Shown: piece after piece, positions 14,886-22,601 of the stretch
How the letters are laid out: each line of letters starts with the position of its first letter
How positions within the stretch are numbered: position 1 is the stretch's first letter
DNA from: Bacteroidaceae bacterium
GTDB taxonomy: Bacteria > Bacteroidota > Bacteroidia > Bacteroidales > Bacteroidaceae
Reading direction: 5' to 3'
Assembly: GCA_024398635.1 (NCBI GenBank)
Contig: JAKSIV010000006.1
Span: 1-64,000 of the forward strand
DNA length: 64,000 nt
Program-made: the position numbers and the translations under genes
The notes under the pieces: model-generated
The model's input: only the letters and a program-made list of their open reading frames with translations
Databases searched by the model: none
What the model was told of the DNA's origin: nothing

Positions 14886-14893
14886 TATATTTG
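14886..14893 (+). promoter_or_regulatory. -7 element of the transposase gene
   Basis: TATATTTG fits TAnnTTTG exactly and is 61 bases before the ATG. It lies after the palindrome, so its transcript would not contain that hairpin, while read-through from outside would. No good -33 TTTG is at 19-21 bases. Confidence 0.4.
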
Positions 14894-14954
14894 TTGTACC
14901 ACCAAGCCATATACAAACAGTTTAACAGCCCAAAAGCATAATAGCTAAACAACA

Positions 14955-16571
14955 ATGACAAAGGTAGTTTTTAAATCTTATAATCCCAACGACAGCCTGC
15001 TTCTTCCTCCATGTCTTGGCGATTATCTTCCCCGGAACCACAAGGCTCGTGTTGTAAGCGCCATCATCGACAGGCTCGACATATCGGACATCGAATCGGG
15101 ATACAAGGGCGGCGGGACAAGCAGTTACAACCCCAGGATGCTGCTCAAGGTCATCGTCTATGCATATCTGAACAATGTGTACTCCGGCCGTCAGATGGAG
15201 AAACTCCTTGTAGAGAATATAGCATACATGTGGCTGAGCGGCATGCAGACCCCGGACTTCCGTACCATCAACCTCTTCCGCAGCAAGCGTCTGTCCGGCT
15301 GTTTCGACAGCATCTTCACCCAGATAGTGGTGCTTCTGCATGACGAGGGCCTGGTGTCGCTGAATGTGCAGTACATAGACGGCACCAAGATAGAGTCGGC
15401 GGCAAACAAATACACGTTTGTTTGGAAAGGCAGCACAGAAAAGAACAAGGCCAAGCTGGAAGCGAACGTGAAGTCCGTCCTTGAATCGGCCGAGAAGGTG
15501 CTGTCGATGGAGAATGCCGATGAGGAGCAGGAGCTTACAGCCGATGAGATGGCCAAACGCGCCGACAACATCCTCAACAAGATGGATGAAGCGGGAATAA
15601 GCGACAAGAAGATGCGCAAGGCGGTAGAAAAGGTCAAGACCGAGAAGGCCCCCAGGATGCGGGAGTACGAGAAGAAGCTCGACACGCTGGGCGAGAGGAA
15701 CAGTTACAGCAAGACGGATCCTGACGCCACTTTCATGCACATGAAGGAGGATGCCATGAACAACGGTCAGACAAAGCCGGGGTACAACATACAGATAGCC
15801 ACCGAGAACCAGTTCATCACCAACTATGACATCTTCTGGAGACCCACGGACCAGGGCACCCTCATCCCGTTCCTTGAGTCCTTCAAAGACAGATACGGTA
15901 AACAGAGCGAAGAGGTGTGTGCTGACTCAGGGTACGGCAGCGAGCAGAACTACGAGTACATGTTTGATGAAGGTATAACCCCGTATGTCAAGTACAACAT
16001 GTTCCATGCCGAGGACAAGAGGAGCCGCCGCAACAACCCTTTCCTTACCCAGAACCTGTACTACAACGCAGAGGACAACTACTATGTGTGTCCGATGGGC
16101 CAGCACATGGAGCACATCGGTGACGTGCCGGTAAAGTCAGATCTCGGTTACGTGTCCACCATCAGCAGATACCGCGCCAGGAACTGTGCCGGATGCCCCT
16201 TGCGCGGCATGTGCTACAAGGGTGCGTCTGACCAGAGGGTGATAGAAGTCAACCACAGGAACAACGCCTACAGGGCCTGTGTCAAGCGCCTGCTGACAAG
16301 CGAACGCGGCATGTACCACCGCAGCAACAGGCCCGTAGAGCCGGAGGCCGTCTTCGGCGACATCAAGTACAACCACGGATTCAAGCGGTTCAGGCTCAGG
16401 TCAAACGAGAAGGTGAAAGTGGAGTTTGGTCTGGTTGCCTTGGCACATAATATCAGGAAATACATGGCCGTCAGAATCAGTAAAAATGATAATAACAGTG
16501 CCGATAATGTGCTCAAACAGGCTTGCGCAACAGGCTCAATGCAATGGAGCAGCTTAGCTCAGGCAAGTTGA
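14955..16571 (+). CDS. IS1182-family DDE transposase
   Basis: A 538-residue transposase. The N-terminal DUF772 region (residues 60-120, SSYNPRMLLKVIVYAYLNNVYSGR) is followed by a catalytic core with candidate acids Asp142 (YIDGTKIES), Asp324 (CADSGYGSE) and Glu464 (VEPEAVFGDIKYN). A charged coiled-coil-like stretch (165-250) is inserted between the first and second acid. A four-cysteine cluster (CAGCPLRGMC, 411-420) may bind metal. No frameshift or internal stop, length is normal for the family. It moves the element by cut-and-paste DNA chemistry. The start ATG at 14955 follows AACAACA; no strong ribosome-binding site is seen, as is common in Bacteroidota. Confidence 0.93.
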   Translation: MTKVVFKSYNPNDSLLLPPCLGDYLPRNHKARVVSAIIDRLDISDIESGYKGGGTSSYNPRMLLKVIVYAYLNNVYSGRQMEKLLVENIAYMWLSGMQTPDFRTINLFRSKRLSGCFDSIFTQIVVLLHDEGLVSLNVQYIDGTKIESAANKYTFVWKGSTEKNKAKLEANVKSVLESAEKVLSMENADEEQELTADEMAKRADNILNKMDEAGISDKKMRKAVEKVKTEKAPRMREYEKKLDTLGERNSYSKTDPDATFMHMKEDAMNNGQTKPGYNIQIATENQFITNYDIFWRPTDQGTLIPFLESFKDRYGKQSEEVCADSGYGSEQNYEYMFDEGITPYVKYNMFHAEDKRSRRNNPFLTQNLYYNAEDNYYVCPMGQHMEHIGDVPVKSDLGYVSTISRYRARNCAGCPLRGMCYKGASDQRVIEVNHRNNAYRACVKRLLTSERGMYHRSNRPVEPEAVFGDIKYNHGFKRFRLRSNEKVKVEFGLVALAHNIRKYMAVRISKNDNNSADNVLKQACATGSMQWSSLAQAS

Positions 16572-16658
16572 GACATCAAAAAAACACTCATACGGTCAAA
16601 ATCCACAAAGTAAAAATGAGAAACAAATCATATGAACAAAAAAAGAGACCGGCTAAAA

Positions 16659-16684
16659 TACTTTTTAGTCGGCCTCTTTTTATT
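16659..16684 (-). repeat. IS1182 right inverted repeat
   Basis: On the minus strand it reads AATAAAAAGAGGCCGACTAA followed by AAAGTA, matching the left end in 23 of 26 positions. Confidence 0.75.
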
Positions 16685-16694
16685 TGTGGATGTA

Positions 16695-17216
16695 TCAGTT
16701 TGAAACGGAAAGTATTCCGTTATTGAATGAGGTAGGATAACGGTATAGCGGGCGACGTTGGTTACCGTCGGTATTGATGGGAGTACCGTTTGCATTCAGG
16801 TTCCATGCACCCGCGCATTTGGAGCATGTCGCGGTTCCCTGAAGGTCAAACTTAAGCCTGACGTTCGGAGCGTCACATTCGGGACATCCCAAATCGTAAG
16901 CCCAAATTGACATGTCGTCGTTGTTGAAGGTAGGGGTTCCTATGATAAGTCCTGACAGACCCATTATGAAAGAACTGTTCTGAACGGCAGATAAGGTCTG
17001 TTCGTATTTGTTGCCGTCCGAATCTGTCATTGTCAGTTTACCTTCACTTTTTCTTACCGAAAGGAAACGGCCCGGTGTGGTTAGCTGATTGAATGGAGAC
17101 TGGTAAGTCTCACAACTGAAAAACACCCTGTATTTATTTGAAAAGGTGTTGTAGCTGTTCCTTTCGCAGGCTATAGCCAGCAAGAGAAACATCACGAACA
17201 GAACACCCCTTTTCAT
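16695..17216 (-). CDS. Rieske-like lipoprotein with four cysteines
   Basis: A 173-residue protein with a lipoprotein signal (MKRGVLFVMFLLLAIAC, Cys17). Its C-terminal half follows the pattern of the Rieske fold: AYDLGCPECDAP, then CSKCAGAWNL, then GNQRRPLYRYP. The ligand sites are Cys-x2-Cys twice, 16 residues apart, in place of the Cys-x-His pairs of true Rieske iron-sulfur proteins, so it may hold zinc or no cluster. Start is taken at the ATG at 17216, which gives the signal peptide; an upstream extension to 17330 lies inside argH. It starts 22 bases after the argH stop and is probably the last gene of that operon. Function unknown. Confidence 0.75.
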   Translation of the reverse strand: MKRGVLFVMFLLLAIACERNSYNTFSNKYRVFFSCETYQSPFNQLTTPGRFLSVRKSEGKLTMTDSDGNKYEQTLSAVQNSSFIMGLSGLIIGTPTFNNDDMSIWAYDLGCPECDAPNVRLKFDLQGTATCSKCAGAWNLNANGTPINTDGNQRRPLYRYPTSFNNGILSVSN

Positions 17217-17238
17217 CGGATGAAAACGGTATGAAGGT

Positions 17239-18576
17239 TTACTTGGAGGTAAGTTTTGTGATAGCCTGGTCAATCTTTGCGAACGGGAAATCGGCTGTGA
17301 GCTTATCCATACGTGCAGTGATGCGGTCATTGCACAGATTGCCTATGCTGCCCTCATGGGTGTGGTGTATGTTGCGGTCAGCCTTGAAGGTGCCGTTCTC
17401 GATTTCTGCACCAACCTTGCGGTAAGCCTCACGGAAAGGCATACCCTCGCGGGCCAGACGGTTAACCTCCTCGACGCTGAATATGGCATCATACTTGGGA
17501 TCAGCCAGGATGTCCTCACGCACCTTGATATGGTCAAGCATATAGGCGGTCATGGTGATGATCTCCTCCAGTTCCTGGAACGCAGGCAGGAACACCTCCT
17601 TGACAAGCTGCATATCGCGGAAATATCCACTGGGCAGATTGTTGGTCATGAGCGTTATCTCCTGCGGGATGGCCTGGATGCGGTTGCATTTGGCGCGGGT
17701 AAGCTCGAATACATCGGGGTTTTTCTTGTGAGGCATGATGCTGGACCCTGTGGTGCAGTCATCGGGCAGCTTGATGAATCCAAAGTTCTGGCTGTTGTAC
17801 ATGCAGGCATCAAATGCCAGACGGCTTATGGTAGCTGCAACCGAAGCAAGTGCGTAAGCTACGTTACGCTCCATCTTGCCACGTGTCATCTGGGCGTAGA
17901 CCACGTTGTAATTCATAGATTCAAATCCCAGCAGGTCTGTCGTCATCTGGCGGTTAAGCGGGAATGACGATCCGTAACCGGCGGCCGATCCAAGAGGATT
18001 GCGGTTAGCCTGGTCAAAAGCGGCGCGGAGCAACAGCATGTCGTCGGTCAAAGCCTCGGCATATGCGCCGAACCACAGTCCGAATGATGAAGGCATTGCT
18101 ATCTGGAGATGAGTGTAACCGGGCAGCAACACATTCTTGTATTTTTCGCTCTGCTTGATGAGAATGTCAAACAGACTTCTGACTGCATTCACTGTTCCGC
18201 GCAGACGGTCACGGGTAAACAGCTTGAGGTCTACCAGTACCTGGTCATTGCGTGAACGTCCGCTGTGAATCTTCTTGCCCATGTCACCCAACTGGCGGGT
18301 AAGCATGAGTTCTACCTGTGAATGGACATCCTCGACACCGTCTTCTATTACGAACTCCCCGCGTTCAATAACAGCAAGCAGATCCTTGAGTCCTGCCGAC
18401 AGAGCCGTAAGTTCATCCTGCTCCAAAAGTCCGATGGATTGGAGCATTGTGATATGAGCCAGCGAGCCCTGTACATCATACTTGGCGAGCATGAGGTCCA
18501 TCTCGCGGTCACGACCTACAGTGTATTTCTGAATCAGTTCGTTTACGGGTTTGCCCTTGTCCCAGATAGGTTTCAT
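17239..18576 (-). CDS. argH: Argininosuccinate lyase
   Basis: A 445-residue enzyme that splits argininosuccinate to arginine and fumarate, the last step of arginine synthesis. The fumarase-superfamily signature GSSIMPHKKNP (277-287) carries the catalytic serine loop, and SGRSRNDQ (105-112) and GYTHLQ (153-158, His156) are intact. Length is close to the family norm of about 445-460. It follows the SRPBCC gene by 10 bases on the same strand, part of an apparent pyrE-SRPBCC-argH-lipoprotein operon. No arginine operator was recognised. Confidence 0.96.
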   Translation of the reverse strand: MKPIWDKGKPVNELIQKYTVGRDREMDLMLAKYDVQGSLAHITMLQSIGLLEQDELTALSAGLKDLLAVIERGEFVIEDGVEDVHSQVELMLTRQLGDMGKKIHSGRSRNDQVLVDLKLFTRDRLRGTVNAVRSLFDILIKQSEKYKNVLLPGYTHLQIAMPSSFGLWFGAYAEALTDDMLLLRAAFDQANRNPLGSAAGYGSSFPLNRQMTTDLLGFESMNYNVVYAQMTRGKMERNVAYALASVAATISRLAFDACMYNSQNFGFIKLPDDCTTGSSIMPHKKNPDVFELTRAKCNRIQAIPQEITLMTNNLPSGYFRDMQLVKEVFLPAFQELEEIITMTAYMLDHIKVREDILADPKYDAIFSVEEVNRLAREGMPFREAYRKVGAEIENGTFKADRNIHHTHEGSIGNLCNDRITARMDKLTADFPFAKIDQAITKLTSK

Positions 18577-18586
18577 AGTCGGAAAT

Positions 18587-19012
18587 TTAATATGGTAACA
18601 TTGACAGCATGTCGGCCAGTTTCTCTACAGCTTCGGTCAGAGGTTTTTCAACCATCTTGGCCATGAAGATATTGAGGTCGGCATCGACTGTGAGTTTTAT
18701 TTTGCAGCTGGTAGTGCCGGTGGAGACAATCTGAATCCAGGCGGTGAGTTTAATGGGTGAGCGCAGAGTCTCCATCTTGACGCATTTGTACGGTTCGCGC
18801 GAAACTATACCCACCTCAATCTGCCCGACAGGAGATACGGTGCAGCTTACGCGGTCAGGGGTACACTCCAGATCCTGAACGTTAACCTGATCCTTCTTGT
18901 TGGCAGGGATGCGGTCTAATACGTATTTGAGGTTGCTCAGGTCAGATACCTTGGCAAAGACCGACTCTTGCGGATAAGGGATGTGCTTTACGCTGCTTTC
19001 AATCCTTTTCAT
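18587..19012 (-). CDS. SRPBCC (START-like) family protein
   Basis: A 141-residue small cytoplasmic protein with the START/SRPBCC layout: IPYPQESVFAKVSDLSNL near the N-terminus, alternating beta strands (SCTVSPVGQIEVGIV, KCVKMET, TSCKIKLTVDAD) and a long C-terminal helix (EKPLTEAVEKLADMLSM). The fold forms a ligand pocket; the ligand is unknown. It lies between pyrE (3-base gap) and argH (10-base gap), so it is cotranscribed with them. Confidence 0.8.
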   Translation of the reverse strand: MKRIESSVKHIPYPQESVFAKVSDLSNLKYVLDRIPANKKDQVNVQDLECTPDRVSCTVSPVGQIEVGIVSREPYKCVKMETLRSPIKLTAWIQIVSTGTTSCKIKLTVDADLNIFMAKMVEKPLTEAVEKLADMLSMLPY

Positions 19013-19015
19013 CGG

Positions 19016-19648
19016 TTATTTCCCCCATTCTGACGGATTCTGCCGCCACTCGTTAAGTGTCTGTAAATGCTCAACCTTGATGTAACCTGACGTTACTGCT
19101 GTCTCCAGCATTGCGGGATAGTCTGTCAGGGTGGAGAGCTTGACTCCGGCTTTCTGGAAAGCCTCTTCGGCCACGGGGAATCCGTAGGTAAAGGATGCCA
19201 CCATGCCTACTACCTCACAGCCGGCATTGCGTATTGCTTCAACTGCCTTGAGACTGCTCAGTCCGGTTGATACCAGGTCTTCGACAACCATTACACGGCT
19301 TCCGGGCTCAAGATAACCTTCTATCAGGTTTGCCAGACCATGGTCCTTTGGTGCCGAGCGCACATAAACGAAAGGTTTACCCATGCGGTCTGCCACAAGT
19401 GCACCTTGTGCTATCGCACCTGTAGCCACACCGGCTATGACGTCAAAATCAGGGAAATCACGGGTTATGACATTGCACAGTGAGTCACGTACCAAAGTCC
19501 TCACCTCGGGAAAAGAGAGAGCTTTACGGTTATCACAGTAAAAGGGTGAATGCCATCCCGATGCCCACGTGAACGGTGCATCAGGTTGCACTTTGACGGC
19601 TTCGATGCGCAGCAGCTCGCGGGCTACCTGAGTCTTAATGTTGTCCAT
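19016..19648 (-). CDS. pyrE: Orotate phosphoribosyltransferase
   Basis: A 210-residue type I phosphoribosyltransferase joining orotate and PRPP to make OMP in pyrimidine synthesis. The PRPP loop reads VVEDLVSTG (121-129), and KDHG (101-104) is in the flexible loop. The substrate-binding SPFYCDNRKALSFPE (34-48) is intact. It is first in the minus-strand operon with the SRPBCC gene and argH. The start at 19648 is supported by a -7-like element about 40 bases upstream. Confidence 0.95.
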   Translation of the reverse strand: MDNIKTQVARELLRIEAVKVQPDAPFTWASGWHSPFYCDNRKALSFPEVRTLVRDSLCNVITRDFPDFDVIAGVATGAIAQGALVADRMGKPFVYVRSAPKDHGLANLIEGYLEPGSRVMVVEDLVSTGLSSLKAVEAIRNAGCEVVGMVASFTYGFPVAEEAFQKAGVKLSTLTDYPAMLETAVTSGYIKVEHLQTLNEWRQNPSEWGK

Positions 19649-19689
19649 CTCTATATCGTTTTTTTATTGTTTTCCGTGCCGCGAAGTTA

Positions 19690-19697
19690 CAAAATAA
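19690..19697 (-). promoter_or_regulatory. Possible -7 element of pyrE
   Basis: On the minus strand the sequence TTATTTTG differs from TAnnTTTG at one position, and it is 42 bases before the pyrE start. It is the best candidate in the short intergenic region. Confidence 0.35.
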
Positions 19698-19763
19698 TGG
19701 TTTATATAGCATGTCTTTAATATAAAACAACATTATTACACACACCCCTACGGATTTTGTTGC

Positions 19764-19771
19764 TAAATTTG
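19764..19771 (+). promoter_or_regulatory. -7 element of the envelope-biogenesis run
   Basis: TAAATTTG fits TAnnTTTG exactly, 28 bases before the ATG at 19799. A convincing -33 TTTG is not seen at the standard spacing. This is the likely promoter for the lipoprotein, barrel, uppS and bamA genes. Confidence 0.5.
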
Positions 19772-19798
19772 CGCGGATAAAAAATAATGCACTGACTG

Positions 19799-21142
19799 AT
19801 GAGAGGCCGTTACATACTGTTGCTTGCAGCGTTATTCTCCTGTGTTTCCTGTTTGAAAGACGACAATTCGTCCAAAACGCCGCATGCAGCCATAACTTCT
19901 TTTACAATAGGCTATTATAACGTAAAGTTCCATGACATGAACATTCATGGAAGGGATACGCTTGTCAATATACGTGAAGGCGGTGTCATGTATCCGATGA
20001 CGATTGACCAGGTGAACAACCGTATTTTCAACATGGATTCCATGGCATACGGCTCGGACCTGTCAAAAGTGACGAGCAGTGTATACGGAGTAGGAACAAT
20101 CGGCTACAAATATCTTGATGACCCTGACGTGGCATATCTGTGGAGGTCTCAGGATTCAATAGATTTTACCCGCAAGATTCAGTTTGTCGTAAAGTCCCTG
20201 GATGAGTCATATACCAGGACATACGATATTGAAGTGAATATCCGCAAGGTCTTTCCCGATTCCCTGCTTTGGTCAGGACGTGATACTGTCGGTTTTCCGG
20301 TGCTTTCAGGCATAGTATCGGCAGTCAGGAACGATTCGATATTCTGCTTTGGAACAGATACAGCCGGAATGCCGTCTGTCTCCTTCCGTACGGTAACCGG
20401 CGGAGAGTGGAATGGAGCCAACCATCTTTCCGGTTTGACTGCCCAGGGATGGAATCACAGGATTACCGTATGCAGCGGAAAGTTCTATACGGTAAGTGAC
20501 GGTTCACTGTACGGATCTTCCGATGCATTGAACTGGACTTCGGTCAAATCGGGCGTAAAGAGCGTGATAGTTTCGGGCGAGGATTACGGTGAGTTGTGGG
20601 TTATCGGTCAGGACAGCACCATAATGAAATCGTCAGATATGTCCGAATGGACCACGATACAGAGTGTTCCGGAACATTTCCCTGATTCGGCAGCCGTCAT
20701 TTTCAGCTATCCGCTGGCAACCAATGCCTCTTTGTCAAGATCGGTTCTGGCAGGTATTGCCGATGATTCCCTGTATGCATCGGTATGGACGATACTTTCA
20801 GGCGATACGATCTGGACACAGGTTGACATTCCTGCCAATATAAGTTTGCGTCTGCCGGCTAAGAGAGGCCTGACCATAATGAGATACGACGATGCCCTGT
20901 TCAGTCTCGGAAACGGACTTGACGGTTTCCGTCAGTCAAACGACAACGGCATTACCTGGTACATGTGTGACTCCTTTGTTGAGGACTACTCTTCATGGAA
21001 CCGTTACATGCAGTTGCCTGATGAATTGAAAGGGTATGGATCAGACTTTACCGCCGCAACGGACAACAAGGGCTTTATCTGGATCATGACCGATGACGGT
21101 CAGGTCTGGCGCGGTGTCATAAACAGATTGAGAAAGAATTGA
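19799..21142 (+). CDS. DUF6242-like beta-propeller lipoprotein
   Basis: A 447-residue protein with lipobox CVSC (Cys19) after a signal peptide. Residues 25-150 form a beta-rich N-terminal domain; from about 165 the repeats of WSG, NWTSVKSG, MSEWTTIQS and NDNGITWYM resemble Asp-box/BNR-type beta-propeller blades. The layout matches proteins I know as DUF6242 in Bacteroidales, whose function is unknown. It is followed by a barrel protein 1 base later, then uppS and bamA, so a role at the outer membrane is likely. The family name is recalled, not computed. Confidence 0.65.
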   Translation: MRGRYILLLAALFSCVSCLKDDNSSKTPHAAITSFTIGYYNVKFHDMNIHGRDTLVNIREGGVMYPMTIDQVNNRIFNMDSMAYGSDLSKVTSSVYGVGTIGYKYLDDPDVAYLWRSQDSIDFTRKIQFVVKSLDESYTRTYDIEVNIRKVFPDSLLWSGRDTVGFPVLSGIVSAVRNDSIFCFGTDTAGMPSVSFRTVTGGEWNGANHLSGLTAQGWNHRITVCSGKFYTVSDGSLYGSSDALNWTSVKSGVKSVIVSGEDYGELWVIGQDSTIMKSSDMSEWTTIQSVPEHFPDSAAVIFSYPLATNASLSRSVLAGIADDSLYASVWTILSGDTIWTQVDIPANISLRLPAKRGLTIMRYDDALFSLGNGLDGFRQSNDNGITWYMCDSFVEDYSSWNRYMQLPDELKGYGSDFTAATDNKGFIWIMTDDGQVWRGVINRLRKN

Positions 21143-21143
21143 T

Positions 21144-21836
21144 ATGGTTAGGAAACTGAAAACTCTTTCCGTAATTGTCCTTTTGTGCTGCTGCAGTCTT
21201 GCACATGCACAGGATGACGGCTATCTGATGGAGATAGGCGTGGGCGGTGGAGGCAGTTTCTATATGGGTGATGTCAACACGGAACTCTATAATAACACCA
21301 ACGGAGTCTTCTCGGTAATTGCCAGATATAATGTAAATACCAGGTTCTCGCTTAAGGCTAACCTTGCCGCGGCCGGTATTTCGGGCAGTACGGAGAACGC
21401 ATATGGACTTCTGCCGGGTGATGAACTCAGTTTCAGCCGTACGCTGTATGATTTTGGGGTACAGGTAGAGTGGGGTTTCTGCGGATACGGCATGGAGGGT
21501 TGGAGCGGATGTAAGAGACTGGCACCGTACGGGTTGCTGGGAGTAGGAGCGACATTTGCCCCTAAACCTGCCCAGAATGATTTTGCTGCAAATTTTCCGA
21601 TAGGAATGGGTCTGAGATACAAGTTGTCGGAAAGAGTGAACATAGGTTTGGAATGGACAATGAGATTCTCCACGTCAGACCGTCTGGATGTGACTCACTC
21701 ATACGGAACATCCCTTGAAGATCCTTTCATGATAAAGGGAAAAGGAATAAAGAACAAGGACAGTTACAGTTTTACTATGCTGTATGTGACATTTGATGTT
21801 TTCAAACGTCCTTGTCATTGTAATGACGAACAATAG
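21144..21836 (+). CDS. DUF6089-like outer-membrane beta-barrel protein
   Basis: A 230-residue protein with a signal peptide (to about residue 22, SLAHAQ) and alternating amphipathic strands ending in an aromatic-rich C-terminus (SYSFTMLYVTFDVFKR). Glycine-rich strands near the start (GVGGGGSFYMGDVNTELY) fit an eight-strand barrel of the DUF6089 type, usually found next to uppS and bamA in Bacteroidota. It sits 1 base after the lipoprotein gene and 6 bases before uppS. It may help outer-membrane assembly; this is inferred from position only. Confidence 0.7.
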   Translation: MVRKLKTLSVIVLLCCCSLAHAQDDGYLMEIGVGGGGSFYMGDVNTELYNNTNGVFSVIARYNVNTRFSLKANLAAAGISGSTENAYGLLPGDELSFSRTLYDFGVQVEWGFCGYGMEGWSGCKRLAPYGLLGVGATFAPKPAQNDFAANFPIGMGLRYKLSERVNIGLEWTMRFSTSDRLDVTHSYGTSLEDPFMIKGKGIKNKDSYSFTMLYVTFDVFKRPCHCNDEQ

Positions 21837-21842
21837 AGAGAC

Positions 21843-22601
21843 ATGACATATCAGGAACAGTTGGACAAGAGCCGGATACCGCAGCATGTGGCTATCATAA
21901 TGGACGGCAACGGACGGTGGGCCGAACAGCGCGGCAAGCAGCGTACAGAAGGCCATATCCGTGGTGTCGAGGTGGTTCGCAAGATAATGGAAAATGCTGT
22001 GGAGCTTGGAATTAAATACCTGACCCTGTACACATTTTCGACAGAAAACTGGAACCGTCCCGAACAGGAGGTAACTGCTCTTATGGGACTTTTGTTCAAG
22101 AATATCGAGGAGGAGGTTTTTATCAGGAACCAGGTGCGTTTCCGCGTGATTGGCGATGTTGAAAGACTTCCCAAGGAGATACAGGCAAAACTGAATGAGT
22201 GCATAGAGCACACCAAGACATTTGACCGTTCCTGTATGGTGCTGGCTCTGAGTTATTCCTCACGTTGGGAGATAACACGTGCCGCCAGGATACTTGCCGA
22301 AAAAACCGTCAAAGGTGAGATTCCTCCGTGTGACATAGACGAGAAAATGGTGTCAGATTCAATGACCACCAGCTTCATGCCGGATCCGGAGTTGCTCATA
22401 AGGACAGGCGGGGAGATAAGACTGAGTAATTACCTTTTGTGGCAGTCTGCATACACAGAACTCTATTTCTGTGATACATTCTGGCCTGATTTCAATATGG
22501 AGGAACTTTGTAAGGCCATCTATGTCTATCAGCAGCGTGAACGTCGGTTCGGCAAGACAGGCGCTCAGGTGGCGGAGCAGAAAGAGAACAAGACCGAATG
22601 A
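21843..22601 (+). CDS. uppS: Isoprenyl (undecaprenyl) diphosphate synthase
   Basis: A 252-residue cis-prenyltransferase that makes undecaprenyl diphosphate, the lipid carrier for peptidoglycan and O-antigen. The catalytic MDGNGRWA (20-27), with Asp21, is present, as are FSTENWNRP (about 65-73) and [15 protein letters not shown]. Length is typical. The start of bamA overlaps its stop by 4 bases (ATGA), so the two are translationally coupled. Confidence 0.95.
   Translation: MTYQEQLDKSRIPQHVAIIMDGNGRWAEQRGKQRTEGHIRGVEVVRKIMENAVELGIKYLTLYTFSTENWNRPEQEVTALMGLLFKNIEEEVFIRNQVRFRVIGDVERLPKEIQAKLNECIEHTKTFDRSCMVLALSYSSRWEITRAARILAEKTVKGEIPPCDIDEKMVSDSMTTSFMPDPELLIRTGGEIRLSNYLLWQSAYTELYFCDTFWPDFNMEELCKAIYVYQQRERRFGKTGAQVAEQKENKTE

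Larger units (their letters stand above)
14745..16684 (+). mobile_element. IS1182-family insertion sequence, apparently complete
   Basis: A single transposase gene is flanked by near-identical inverted repeats of 26 bases (14745-14770 and 16659-16684, 23 matches). The outer A or T of each repeat makes the exact boundary uncertain by a few bases, and no longer target duplication is obvious; AT could be a 2-base one. The element lies between an esterase gene (stop 14729) and the minus-strand lipoprotein gene (stop 16695), so it sits in a gap between convergent genes and breaks none of them. The transposase frame is intact, so the element is probably active or recently active. Confidence 0.8.

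Noticed and set aside
14922..15740. Long open frame (272 codons) on the minus strand opposite the IS1182 transposase
   Set aside because: It lies inside the transposase gene, has no recognisable motif and its amino-acid make-up (His, Leu, Val-rich) is that of a reversed GC-rich coding frame.
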